This document shows positions 7,482 through 15,359 of a DNA stretch of 64,000 bases, piece after piece. The translations under genes and the position numbers were made by a program. The notes below the pieces were generated by a model that had not been told where the DNA came from, searched no databases, and saw nothing but the letters and a program-made list of their open reading frames with translations. The first letter of the stretch is position 1; every line of letters begins with the position of its first letter. The stretch comes from a virus, in the IMG/VR virus record IMGVR_UViG_3300031787_000018, positions 62,001-126,000 of that record; one strand, 5' to 3'.

Positions 7482-8253
7482 AAAAATAATAAAAAATATT
7501 CTAACAGAAAGTGCTGGTATCTCTTTTGAAGTAAGAGCTTGGTCTGATATTATTTATAACCTGTTGATAAATAACTCTGGTGATGAATTAATAGTTGATG
7601 GTCAAGAATATCCAGAAATATTTGAAAAATTTTCTGTTGATTATTTTGTTATTGATTTTAATAAAAGATTAAATGGTTATTTAAATGAAACTTCTGGTTA
7701 TGATAAAGACGGTAATTATGTGGTTCATATTTTAATTTTAGACAAACTTAAAGGTCACCCTTATTTAAAAACCGTTTTAAATCACGAAATCAAACACGCA
7801 TACCAAGATTGGCAAAGAATAAGTAAAGGTTATCCAAACATTAATTCAACAAAGGAATCCATAAACATGTATACTCGTGATTTTATCAAAGTTTTAAATA
7901 ATGAAACCCAAGTTAGTCAGATTTTTAAAGATGTATTAAAAGGTTATTACTTATTGTCAGACTTAGAGTTAGACGCTTTTATGGAAAATGTTTATGACCG
8001 AGACATGATGAATGATTACAGAGGAATGGTTTCGGAGTTAAAAAATTTATATGTGTTCAAAGACCTTCGTCATATAAGCCCAAAAATTTTAAAAAACGAT
8101 TGGTCTCTTTTGATAAACATGGACATACCTTTTTTAAAAAAATATAAAAATTACAATTCATTTTTGAAAAAATCTAACGAATATTTTAAAACAAGAAGTG
8201 AGGAAATAATTCGTAAATTAAATAAAATGGAATATGTTCACAGAGGAAGATAA
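7471..8253 (+). CDS. Tagged HExxH metallopeptidase-like protein, short paralogue
   Basis: 260 residues from ATG 7471; an in-frame TTG at 7462 is less likely. The tag MNIKKIIKNILTE is followed by SAGISFEVRAW, matching KAGISEIVRKW in the protein at 5645. LNHEIKHAYQDW at 103-114 gives His105, Glu106 and His109. It lacks the roughly 80-residue acidic insert and the low-complexity tail of its paralogue. Confidence 0.82.
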   Translation: MNIKKIIKNILTESAGISFEVRAWSDIIYNLLINNSGDELIVDGQEYPEIFEKFSVDYFVIDFNKRLNGYLNETSGYDKDGNYVVHILILDKLKGHPYLKTVLNHEIKHAYQDWQRISKGYPNINSTKESINMYTRDFIKVLNNETQVSQIFKDVLKGYYLLSDLELDAFMENVYDRDMMNDYRGMVSELKNLYVFKDLRHISPKILKNDWSLLINMDIPFLKKYKNYNSFLKKSNEYFKTRSEEIIRKLNKMEYVHRGR

Positions 8254-8410
8254 ACATCCCGATATTATTTTATTAGAAAATAAATTAATTAAAGTTGTTG
8301 GTGAAGAAGAGTATGAAAGAGCTGCTATATTGAAAAAGTGGATTGACTTGTTAGAAGAATACCATGAAAAGAAAAATATTAAGAAAAATAATAAAAGAAG
8401 AACTTCTTAG
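8234..8410 (+). CDS. Small protein with UVR-like helix
   Basis: 58 residues. GEEEYERAAILKKWIDLLEE resembles the UVR helical hairpin of UvrB and UvrC, which mediates protein-protein contact. It overlaps both neighbours: it begins inside the 3' end of 7471 and ends inside the gene at 8364. The overlap and modest length leave doubt whether it is translated. Confidence 0.5.
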   Translation: MFTEEDKHPDIILLENKLIKVVGEEEYERAAILKKWIDLLEEYHEKKNIKKNNKRRTS

Positions 8411-8660
8411 AGAACAAATTGTTTGTCACTTAGTAGCACCCAAAGGTAAAGGTAAGGGTGGTTACATGAGTAATGAAGAGGCTTTGGATTTAATAGATAA
8501 AATACAAATAGGGGGTCGAAAAGAAATTCATGACCCACAACTTTGGGCAAAATTTGTTGAGACATTATCCGAATTTAGACAAAACATTAAAAATATTGAC
8601 ACCAACAACGATACTGTAGACACTTATTTACACAAATTGAGAGATTTGATTGGTTGTTAG
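8364..8660 (+). CDS. Small tagged protein
   Basis: 98 residues: MKRKILRKIIKEELLRE (tag, ending in L-R-E) and then QIVCHLVAPKGKGKGGYMS and a helical body. Cleavage after the tag would leave a roughly 81-residue basic-to-neutral protein. Function unknown; last tagged gene of the 5645 operon. Confidence 0.78.
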   Translation: MKRKILRKIIKEELLREQIVCHLVAPKGKGKGGYMSNEEALDLIDKIQIGGRKEIHDPQLWAKFVETLSEFRQNIKNIDTNNDTVDTYLHKLRDLIGC

Positions 8661-8697
8661 TCTTTTTAATTTCACAAATTTTTCATACTATTGTTTT

Positions 8698-9057
8698 ATG
8701 AAACTATTAGATAAATTTTATTACGAACCTATTTTGGGTTTATTTCACCTATCAGGTATTGAAAGAATTATTAATGTATTTGTTATTTTATCGATTGGGG
8801 CTTTTGTTGGTGCCAACAATGTAGATTTACTAAATAAAGTTAACCCCATTGAACAAATTGGTATTTGGTATATAGTACCTTTTTTAGTTTTAAGTTATAT
8901 AATAATGGAACCTATGATAAACTTAACACCAAAAACAGAAAAAAAAAGTTTTTCTTATTTTGTGATAAATGTTTTATCAATTTTGGTTACCATGTTAGTA
9001 TTTGAGTTTATTTACAAATTGTTGTTAATCGTTTTTTTAGACTATTTTTTCAAATAA
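8698..9057 (+). CDS. Three-helix membrane protein
   Basis: 119 residues from ATG 8698. A longer frame from 8650 is unlikely because a TActaTTG-like promoter element lies 4 bases before this ATG. Hydrophobic segments at about 21-41, 55-73 and 87-116 predict an inner-membrane protein. No family recognised. Confidence 0.65.
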   Translation: MKLLDKFYYEPILGLFHLSGIERIINVFVILSIGAFVGANNVDLLNKVNPIEQIGIWYIVPFLVLSYIIMEPMINLTPKTEKKSFSYFVINVLSILVTMLVFEFIYKLLLIVFLDYFFK

Positions 9058-9080
9058 CATGTGACTTTTTATGAATTTTT

Positions 9081-9090
9081 AATATTTATA
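9081..9090 (+). promoter_or_regulatory. ATATTTAT-type late signal for gene at 9111
   Basis: AATATTTATA, 20 bases before ATG. Confidence 0.45.
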
Positions 9091-9110
9091 TAAAGATAAA
9101 TTATATTAAT

Positions 9111-10652
9111 ATGAATTCATTATATAAACTACTAGAAGAAACAGTACTACTAGAAGGTCGTAAAGAACAAGTTATGGCCAAATACCCTGATGTGGATAAA
9201 GAAGTTATAGAATTTATTTCACAAAATGACCCTTCAGGTAATAATAAATATTTAGATTGGGCTGTCAAACAAGTTAAAGAAGGTGGAGACAAAGCTGATG
9301 TGGTATATTTGGTAAACAAATATCACCAAAACTTAAGTCTGATAAACACTGACCTAATAAAAGATTATCTTGAAACTTATGACACACCTATTGAAGACAA
9401 ATTAAAAAAATCAGCAAAAGATATTAATATATTTCCGGATCTTGATGAATTAAGGGTTTTTGCCGAATTTTTAGGAAGATACTCTGCCAAATCCAAAGAA
9501 GAAAAAGAAATAAAAAGTGAAGGTGATAAAGTTTTTGAAAATAAAGATTTAACTGTTGTATCACCAAGAACTCACAGAGCTTCTTGTAAATATGGTGTAC
9601 ACAGTGCATGGTGTGTTGCTACAGCAAACACAAGTCATTTTGCTAATTATACAAAAGACGGTACTTTATATTTCTTCATTAGTAGAAAAGATTACCCTTA
9701 TACGGAATATTGGAAGGATAAAGACGGTGGTAACCCACCTTACAAAACAGCTTTATTATTGAAAGACAATGGTCAGGCTTCATGGTGGTCCAAGGGTGAT
9801 AGTAATTACGCTAATGGTTTAGACACTAATGATCCTAAATTATCACCTTTTTTCACTGAAAAAATTAAAAATGCGGTATTAGCTCACAACAGAGACGCGA
9901 TAAAAAATCGTAAACAAAGACAAATAGAAGATACTTTAAAAGCTAAAGGCTTTTATAAACCAGGTTATGGAGATAATAGTTTGAAGGACAATTTTGGTGG
10001 ATTTGTTCAATCTGGGATTTATTCAAAAGAACAATTGGTTTCAATAATAAAAAATGATAATTGGTTGGCTTTATATGAGAACTCAAATACTGGTAAAATC
10101 GTTCGTGAACAATTAGGTGGTGAAACTGTGTTTGGTTTGATAATTGAAATGTTAAGTTCTTTGGGTGTAGAAGATGTTCGTACAAAACTTAAAGACATGG
10201 AGGCACAAGATTTTTTCAGATCGGCAGTAACAAAACTAAGTGATGATGAAAATCGTCAAATAGCAAAACTTATTATCCAAAAACTTGGTGCAAAACCAAC
10301 ATCAAAAGACGTTGGTAATGATATTAAAATTTATGTTGACAAATGGACATTATCACCTGAAGGTTGGCGTACATATAACACAACTTCTAACTATTTTGTG
10401 GTAGGTGATATTGTTGGTGAAACAATAAAACCAATTCAAATGATAAAAGTTGATAGATTTAATCCAGCAGACCACAGTCAATTACAAGTTTCTTCTTGGG
10501 TAGCTAAAAACTCTAATTCTAAAATGTACGCTGTCACAACAGAAAAAGATTTATTAGACGATTATATTGGTAAAAACGTAGAATTACCTCCAGCAATACA
10601 AAAACTAGTATCCCAAAAAGCTAGTCAGGTGTGGCCAAAGGTAGATAAATAA
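9111..10652 (+). CDS. Tagged protein of the DPSGN / YG-x-WC family
   Basis: 513 residues. The tag MNSLYKLLEETVLLE ends in L-L-E, followed by GRKEQVMAKYPDVD and NDPSGNNKYLDWAVK (39-53), aligning with the proteins at 1344 and 53451. The Cys/Trp motif RASCKYGVHSAWCVAT is at 156-171. A long C-terminal region (about 240-513) is specific to this member. It stands as a single gene between a late signal and a terminator. Confidence 0.85.
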   Translation: MNSLYKLLEETVLLEGRKEQVMAKYPDVDKEVIEFISQNDPSGNNKYLDWAVKQVKEGGDKADVVYLVNKYHQNLSLINTDLIKDYLETYDTPIEDKLKKSAKDINIFPDLDELRVFAEFLGRYSAKSKEEKEIKSEGDKVFENKDLTVVSPRTHRASCKYGVHSAWCVATANTSHFANYTKDGTLYFFISRKDYPYTEYWKDKDGGNPPYKTALLLKDNGQASWWSKGDSNYANGLDTNDPKLSPFFTEKIKNAVLAHNRDAIKNRKQRQIEDTLKAKGFYKPGYGDNSLKDNFGGFVQSGIYSKEQLVSIIKNDNWLALYENSNTGKIVREQLGGETVFGLIIEMLSSLGVEDVRTKLKDMEAQDFFRSAVTKLSDDENRQIAKLIIQKLGAKPTSKDVGNDIKIYVDKWTLSPEGWRTYNTTSNYFVVGDIVGETIKPIQMIKVDRFNPADHSQLQVSSWVAKNSNSKMYAVTTEKDLLDDYIGKNVELPPAIQKLVSQKASQVWPKVDK

Positions 10653-10655
10653 TTG

Positions 10656-10685
10656 AGGGGGGTTGTAAAACCCCTTTTTTATTTT
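10656..10685 (+). terminator. Rho-independent terminator
   Basis: GGGG-TTGTAAAA-CCCC followed by six T, right after the stop of 9111. Confidence 0.8.
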
Positions 10686-10726
10686 TATATTTGTTATAAT
10701 TAAAAAATTAATATAACATTGTAAAA

Positions 10727-11212
10727 ATGAAAATTGTAGAAGTCATTCTGTTATTGTCTTTATTACACGTTTTAATTTCGATGTTTTGTTGTATATCTAC
10801 AATTGAGATTGGAAAAAAATGGTATGAAAAAATATATTTGTTAATACCAGGTCTTAATTTTATTTGGACCTTATACACCTTAGATAGTGAAATTTCATTA
10901 TTAAAATTGGACAAATCTTATTTTGAATTAAAGTCTCAAATACACCAAAGACAAATAGTAGAATTACGTAATATCAACAAATCACCTAGAAAAATAAAGA
11001 TTGGTGATGGTATTGTTTACCCAAATAACGAAACTGTAAAAAATGAGGTCAGAGGTAAAATTGGTGTCATAGTGGAAATAAATGATGAAGGTGTTGTAGC
11101 TGAGATAGTTGATAGTGATACATATTGGACTACAAGTTGGGATGTTATATACGGTGATAACATTGTAATTATAGGTAATGATGTTTTAAAACCTTTTAAA
11201 TTTGTAAATTAA
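10727..11212 (+). CDS. Membrane-anchored protein with SH3/KOW-like domain
   Basis: 161 residues. Hydrophobic segments at about 3-24 and 36-52 precede a soluble part with KIGDGIVYPNNET and VRGKIGVIVEI, an SH3/KOW-like pattern. A TATATTTG element lies about 35 bases upstream. Function unknown. Confidence 0.7.
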   Translation: MKIVEVILLLSLLHVLISMFCCISTIEIGKKWYEKIYLLIPGLNFIWTLYTLDSEISLLKLDKSYFELKSQIHQRQIVELRNINKSPRKIKIGDGIVYPNNETVKNEVRGKIGVIVEINDEGVVAEIVDSDTYWTTSWDVIYGDNIVIIGNDVLKPFKFVN

Positions 11213-11299
11213 ATGAACCCAAAAACAACTTTAAATCTTAAATTAACTTTTAAAATCATCAAAAAATTTTTAAAATTTGTTTGTAAACCTTTTTATTCT

Positions 11300-11308
11300 T
11301 ATATTTGT
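11300..11308 (+). promoter_or_regulatory. Bacteroidota-type promoter for smpB
   Basis: TTATATTTG with a TTTG about 20 bases further upstream. Here the ATG is about 24 bases away, so this mRNA has a short leader. Confidence 0.5.
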
Positions 11309-11331
11309 AACCGTATAGAAAAAAGGAAGTC

Positions 11332-11754
11332 ATGGTGAACAGGAAAGTTAGGTTTAATTACGATATATTAGAAGAATATAAGGCAGGTATTGTTTTAATA
11401 GGTTCTGAGGTTAAGTCTATTAAATCGGGTGATGTCAGTGTCGACGGGTCTTATTGCTTCTTCAAGGACGGTGAGTTGTTTATTAAAAATATGTACGTCA
11501 AACCATATGAAAGTTCAAGAAATGATTTAGACCCAAGACGTGATAGAAAATTACTTCTTAAAAAAAAAGAAATTAAAAAGTTACAAATAGCTCTTAGTGA
11601 AAAAGGTTTAACTATAATACCTTTGGCTTTAAAAAATGAAGGTAGAATAAAAGTTATAATTGGTGTTGGTAGAGGTAAAAAAATATACGATAAAAAAGAA
11701 ACAATAAAAGAACGTGATATAAAAAAACAATTAAAGAAAAATTATGAAATTTAA
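11332..11754 (+). CDS. smpB: SsrA-binding protein SmpB
   Basis: 140 residues, close to bacterial SmpB (about 150). Hallmarks in order: EEYKAGIVLIGSEVKSIKSG (about 14-33), DGSYCFFKDGELFIKNMYV, DPRRDRKLLLKKKEIKKL and GKKIYDKKETIKERD. SmpB brings tmRNA to stalled ribosomes. The C-terminal tail, which enters the decoding channel, is short here. I see no tmRNA in the window. A phage copy could support rescue during host mRNA breakdown or compete with the host protein. Confidence 0.92.
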   Translation: MVNRKVRFNYDILEEYKAGIVLIGSEVKSIKSGDVSVDGSYCFFKDGELFIKNMYVKPYESSRNDLDPRRDRKLLLKKKEIKKLQIALSEKGLTIIPLALKNEGRIKVIIGVGRGKKIYDKKETIKERDIKKQLKKNYEI

Positions 11755-12052
11755 CTTTACCGAAAAAAAATCAAAAGTAATACCTTTAGAAATGGTACCT
11801 AACATCACTTCAGTCTATAGTGAAGAAAATGAAAATGGTGATTTTTATGATTTTAGTGATGGTGCTTATATATCTGATAATGAAAAACAAAAATGGATTG
11901 AAGAAGTTATTGATTACTTAAATGAAAATCCTGATGAGGCATACTGTAACATATCTTGTGGTGGTTCTATGGTTATAGGTCTTAGAAGTATTGATAGTAT
12001 AGAAATAATTGTTATAAATTCTTATATGACAGCAACAATTGTAGAGGATTAA
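11744..12052 (+). CDS. Small hypothetical protein
   Basis: 102 residues, overlapping the end of smpB by 11 bases and therefore probably translated with it. Acidic (many Asp/Glu) with no Cys/His cluster or membrane segment; not recognised. Confidence 0.65.
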   Translation: MKFNFTEKKSKVIPLEMVPNITSVYSEENENGDFYDFSDGAYISDNEKQKWIEEVIDYLNENPDEAYCNISCGGSMVIGLRSIDSIEIIVINSYMTATIVED

Positions 12053-12062
12053 AACTATTTAT

Positions 12063-12281
12063 ATGGAAAAAAGTAAAATGGAAAATTATAAAATTAAAGT
12101 TCAAATAACTTCTTTGGGTGATGATGTTGTTGGTGAATTTGAGGTCACAACCAAAGAATATGAAATGGTCAAAGAAACCACAGGTAGGGATTTGGTTAGT
12201 CAAGGAGTGGATTTGGTTTTAAATGATTTTAGAGAAATGAGAAAATCTAATCCACATCACCACACAAATAGGTTAGATTGA
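12063..12281 (+). CDS. Small hypothetical protein
   Basis: 72 residues (a second Met at residue 6 is an alternative start). Single alpha/beta domain, His-rich C-terminus (NPHHHTN). Follows 11744 by 10 bases in the smpB unit. Confidence 0.6.
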   Translation: MEKSKMENYKIKVQITSLGDDVVGEFEVTTKEYEMVKETTGRDLVSQGVDLVLNDFREMRKSNPHHHTNRLD

Positions 12282-12318
12282 AATTTATAAAAATTTTATT
12301 TACAATTAATAATAAAAA

Positions 12319-12540
12319 ATGTATACAATAAAATATGAAAAAGGTAATTTTTATCTTTACATTGACAACCTTAAAATGTATAGGGTAAAATACGATGAAA
12401 GATTAATAAGTATGTTGGAGGGTACATACGACAATTCTTTTCCAATTAAAAAAGATATGGTTGAGTTGAATACATTTGCTTTTGGTGATAAAAATTGGTT
12501 TGGTACGGAAAAAAGAGAAACACTTTATATATTAAAATAA
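12319..12540 (+). CDS. Small hypothetical protein
   Basis: 73 residues, beta-rich with many aromatics; not recognised. Its stop overlaps the next start as TAATG. Confidence 0.62.
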   Translation: MYTIKYEKGNFYLYIDNLKMYRVKYDERLISMLEGTYDNSFPIKKDMVELNTFAFGDKNWFGTEKRETLYILK

Positions 12541-12842
12541 TGGAAAAACAAGTTGAAATCAGGTTGAAAAAATCTACAAGAAAAAAAGCCAAATGGGTGG
12601 TTATTTTTTTAAACAGTTTATTGACCATAGTTGGTGCATTCACTGGTAGTGTAGCATTACTAGTATTACCCGCGTTATTATTTTGGGTGTACGTTTTGTT
12701 AGATAAATTTAACCCACTAACAAAAAATACTGATATCAGTAAGATAGTAAGAAAAGATGTAAAAGTTAAAAACAAAAAAACAAAGCTGGTTGAAACAAAA
12801 GAAAATAATTTTTATGATAATTCACACGAAAGTGGGTATTAA
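12540..12842 (+). CDS. Small two-helix membrane protein
   Basis: 100 residues from ATG 12540, which overlaps the preceding stop; an upstream in-frame start at 12495 lies inside the previous gene. A basic N-terminus (RLKKSTRKKAK) precedes two hydrophobic segments (about 18-36 and 40-57) and a charged tail, which predicts a cytoplasmic tail. Confidence 0.68.
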   Translation: MEKQVEIRLKKSTRKKAKWVVIFLNSLLTIVGAFTGSVALLVLPALLFWVYVLLDKFNPLTKNTDISKIVRKDVKVKNKKTKLVETKENNFYDNSHESGY

Positions 12843-12846
12843 TTAG

Positions 12847-12854
12847 TATATTTG
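12847..12854 (+). promoter_or_regulatory. TAnnTTTG promoter, 4 bases before ATG 12859
   Basis: TATATTTG, then TGAT, then ATG: predicts a leaderless mRNA. Confidence 0.6.
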
Positions 12855-12858
12855 TGAT

Positions 12859-13491
12859 ATGAAATTAAGTATAACAAACAAATTTATCAAATCATTTGCT
12901 GAAATGATTAATCGTCAAACAGTTTTATGGAAAACTTGGGATTTTTTACGTTATGAAATGCCAAACTTTTTCAAAAACGTTTGGTTATTTAGAAAAGCAT
13001 TATTCCAATATCGTTGGTATGGATATAATGGTGTTCTTATGTTTATGGAAACATCAATTGGTGACATGGCAAAAAACATAGACATAAAAGGTAATGAAGT
13101 TGATAGTTCCAGAAAGAAAAAAGTGGACAAAATGATTACCGCTCAATATATTTTAGATAGATTTATCAAAGATGATTTTGTTGAGTTGGCAGAAAAAGAA
13201 TTAGGGGTTTTACCTGATAGACCTTTACAATTTAAACCTTGTGAAGATAGACCTGGTTATTACGAAATGGTTGATGATGATACTCCTGAAGAAAAAGAAC
13301 TTAGAAAAAAAGTTTATGAAAGGTCACGTCAAATTGAAAAACAAATGTGGGAACAACTATGGGAAATTTTTAAAGGACAGGATTTTGATAAGTTTAAAGA
13401 TGCACCCGAAAATATCACCGATTGGGATGAACAATACAAATATTGGGATGAACAATTTGATGGTTCTGGTCTAAAAGGATGGTGGGATTAA
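12859..13491 (+). CDS. Hypothetical phage protein
   Basis: 210 residues, rich in Trp, Phe, Lys and Asp; the first half is basic and aromatic, the second strongly acidic with WDEQ repeats. No domain recognised. It has its own leaderless-type promoter and a terminator immediately after it, so it is a single-gene unit. Confidence 0.72.
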   Translation: MKLSITNKFIKSFAEMINRQTVLWKTWDFLRYEMPNFFKNVWLFRKALFQYRWYGYNGVLMFMETSIGDMAKNIDIKGNEVDSSRKKKVDKMITAQYILDRFIKDDFVELAEKELGVLPDRPLQFKPCEDRPGYYEMVDDDTPEEKELRKKVYERSRQIEKQMWEQLWEIFKGQDFDKFKDAPENITDWDEQYKYWDEQFDGSGLKGWWD

Positions 13492-13518
13492 TGGTGATTT
13501 TTATCACCATTAATTTTT
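13489..13518 (+). terminator. Rho-independent terminator
   Basis: TAATGGTGA pairs perfectly with TCACCATTA and is followed by ATTTTTT. Confidence 0.85.
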
Positions 13519-13527
13519 TAAAATTTT

Positions 13528-13535
13528 TAATTTTG
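13528..13535 (+). promoter_or_regulatory. TAnnTTTG promoter, 4 bases before ATG 13540
   Basis: TAATTTTG, then TGAT, then ATG: leaderless arrangement. Confidence 0.55.
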
Positions 13536-13539
13536 TGAT

Positions 13540-14082
13540 ATGAAAAAATTATTATTATCTTTATTATTACCCCTGAATTTATTCGCCACTGATTTTGTAT
13601 ATTTAGTCGGACAAGAATGGCCCAATAATAATATATCCGGAAATTACAGTTCAGATACAGTTCAGATAAGTGTTACAAATTTTGACAAATTAATTGTACG
13701 TAATGTCGCCACGTATGGTATTGGGTGTAGTATAAATGGGTTTATAGTAGATGGTATGGCACAGTCAGAGGCAAGATTATTTGATTTTACTAATGATAAC
13801 CTAAGTGACACCAAACAATTTGTATTTTTTGATGGTAATAATGTATTTGTTGTAAACGTATTAATTATTGACGTTATTACAAACGTTAGATATGTAAGAT
13901 TATTTAACCATCCAAACTTTAAGTCAGAACTACAAAACTCAAATGTATATGTCGTTGATATATTTGGTAATATTATCTACATGGGTGATGGAAATAAATT
14001 AGATATCATCAACATATCTGACTATGGTATTGGTATGTATATATTGATGATTAACAATAAAAAAATTAAAATTATAAAATAA
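13540..14082 (+). CDS. Secreted protein with T9SS-like C-terminal domain
   Basis: 180 residues. A signal peptide MKKLLLSLLLPLNLFATDF starts the protein. The last 45 or so residues (VYVVDIFGNIIYMGDG, then IINISDYGIGMYILMI and the basic end KKIKIIK) match the layout of type IX secretion sorting domains (Por secretion tail type), which are found only in Bacteroidota. The middle is a small beta domain. A phage protein sent through the host T9SS could act on the cell surface, for example in superinfection exclusion; that role is a guess. Confidence 0.72.
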   Translation: MKKLLLSLLLPLNLFATDFVYLVGQEWPNNNISGNYSSDTVQISVTNFDKLIVRNVATYGIGCSINGFIVDGMAQSEARLFDFTNDNLSDTKQFVFFDGNNVFVVNVLIIDVITNVRYVRLFNHPNFKSELQNSNVYVVDIFGNIIYMGDGNKLDIINISDYGIGMYILMINNKKIKIIK

Positions 14083-14088
14083 CGGTTG

Positions 14089-14121
14089 ATGATAAACAAT
14101 CGTTTTAATGTTGTTTATCAT
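14089..14121 (+). terminator. Strong hairpin, possible terminator
   Basis: ATGATAAACAA pairs with TTGTTTATCAT across an 11-base loop; only a short T-rich run follows. It lies just after the gene at 13540. Confidence 0.5.
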
Positions 14122-14164
14122 TTGTTATATTCAGTTTTTATTAGTATATTTGTAAAAAAATAAA

Positions 14165-14464
14165 ATGATTAAAGAAATTAAAAAATGGGTATTGTTTAAT
14201 ATTTTGAAAGGTAAAGCACATCTTTTAAGATTCAAACATTTTTTAAAAACAGGAAGAGACATTGAAATGTTACCACCACCACAAAAAGATTATGCTAGAG
14301 CTTATTTTTTTGAAATAGAAAATGGTGATTATGTTTTAAAACATCATGAAATTCCGTCAAATTTCATAGAAAAGTTCCACGAAGACTTCAATAACAAAAA
14401 TGGTAAGTTAATGGGTTTAACAAGGGAACAAGTGGTTAGATGGGTTGTAGAAAATAAAAATTGA
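14165..14464 (+). CDS. Small hypothetical protein
   Basis: 99 residues, basic, helical; not recognised. A TATATTTG element lies about 15 bases upstream of the ATG. Confidence 0.68.
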   Translation: MIKEIKKWVLFNILKGKAHLLRFKHFLKTGRDIEMLPPPQKDYARAYFFEIENGDYVLKHHEIPSNFIEKFHEDFNNKNGKLMGLTREQVVRWVVENKN

Positions 14465-14497
14465 ATATAACGATACTCAGATATATTTCAGGTTTCT

Positions 14498-14507
14498 GAT
14501 ATTTATA
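14498..14507 (+). promoter_or_regulatory. ATATTTAT-type late signal for gene at 14522
   Basis: GATATTTATA, 15 bases before ATG. Confidence 0.45.
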
Positions 14508-14521
14508 TATAAAACAAAATT

Positions 14522-14770
14522 ATGAGCAAAGAAATGAGAAAATACATAGACACTTTCAAACAGAGACTAACTGAATCAGAAAACTTGAATATATCTGATG
14601 TTAGTGATAGTGAGTTATTCACTTTACAAGATATAAAAGACGCTATTACAATAGCGTTCAGATGGGGAAAACCTATTGGTTGGGGCGAAGGTCCTGAAAA
14701 ATTTGATGAGGAGGAAAAGAATGTCTTTAACGAGATTATCAAGGAATTAAGAATTAGGAAAAGTGAATAA
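14522..14770 (+). CDS. Small protein with divergent tag
   Basis: 82 residues. The start MSKEMRKYIDTFKQRLTE is amphipathic and ends in L-T-E, a looser version of the tag; it also recalls N-termini of T4 internal head proteins in length and character. The remainder is acidic (GEGPEKFDEEEKN). It has the late-type upstream signal. Confidence 0.68.
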   Translation: MSKEMRKYIDTFKQRLTESENLNISDVSDSELFTLQDIKDAITIAFRWGKPIGWGEGPEKFDEEEKNVFNEIIKELRIRKSE

Positions 14771-14857
14771 ACTAATTATCACTAACGTTTGCAAATATGA
14801 GAAGTAAATTTTTCCTCTAAGATTTGGTAATCTAAAATTTATTTCTTATATTTGTTG

Positions 14858-15010
14858 TTATAAGTAGTGTGTGGGTGATTAACCCCGCATCGGAAGATTA
14901 ACTAATAGTGGTGAAAATCCACAGCGGGGTCAATGTCATCTACACACATTACTTATAACGGTTTCGGGCTTTGCGTTCGGCAGGGCTTATGGAAACGGAT
15001 TTATCAACTT
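14858..15010 (+). ncRNA. Long hairpin element upstream of foreign-looking gene
   Basis: GTTATAAGTAGTGTGT (from about 14860) can pair with ACACACATTACTTATAAC (ending near 14980). Nested inside are ACCCCGC/GCGGGGT and GTGG/CCAC. A second smaller inverted repeat GTTTC/GAAAC follows (about 14980-15000). Base composition is well above the surrounding AT-rich DNA. It could be a structured RNA leader, since a TATATTTG lies just before it, or a folded recombination site of the integron attC kind. Confidence 0.5.
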
Positions 15011-15024
15011 AAAAATAAATAACA

Positions 15025-15312
15025 ATGGAAAACGAAAACTTAAATTTGAACGAAACCCCTGCTGACGCAAAACCCGTGTTAGGCGATGTTTTCCCTTCGG
15101 GTGGAATTGACCTTGTTGGGTACAATGTAGAATATTGGGTAAGAAGTCCAAAAGCAACTTTTTTAGCTAAAGGCTTAATTGTGTCTTACAGCAAAAAGGG
15201 CAAACATGGGAAAGGGTCTTATTCGGGTGGTGTTTATGTAATTAGATGCGGTAAAAGGACGTTTTCAAAGAGAAGATGTGAATTTACGGTGGTGTCTAAA
15301 AATATCGCCTAA
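15025..15312 (+). CDS. Hypothetical protein, atypical codon use
   Basis: 95 residues. An acidic N-terminus is followed by a basic beta-rich domain (KGKHGKGSYSGGVYVIRCGK). The gene uses GGC, CCC and GCC codons much more freely than its neighbours, suggesting recent acquisition. The stop codon lies within GCCTAAC, which fits the attC R'' consensus RYYYAAC; this may be chance. Function unknown. Confidence 0.68.
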   Translation: MENENLNLNETPADAKPVLGDVFPSGGIDLVGYNVEYWVRSPKATFLAKGLIVSYSKKGKHGKGSYSGGVYVIRCGKRTFSKRRCEFTVVSKNIA

Positions 15313-15359
15313 CTATTATATATAAACAAGTATAGGTTAAACCATTTAAAATCAATTAA

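Noticed and set aside
11213-11338. 42-codon open frame between 10727 and smpB
   Set aside because: It contains the smpB promoter (TTATATTTG) and overlaps the smpB start; composition is that of intergenic AT-rich DNA.
15307-15343. A second attC site (GCCTAAC ... GTTAAAC) after gene 15025
   Set aside because: The two ends fit the loose consensus but pair poorly and the interval is shorter than normal attC sites; kept only as a remark.
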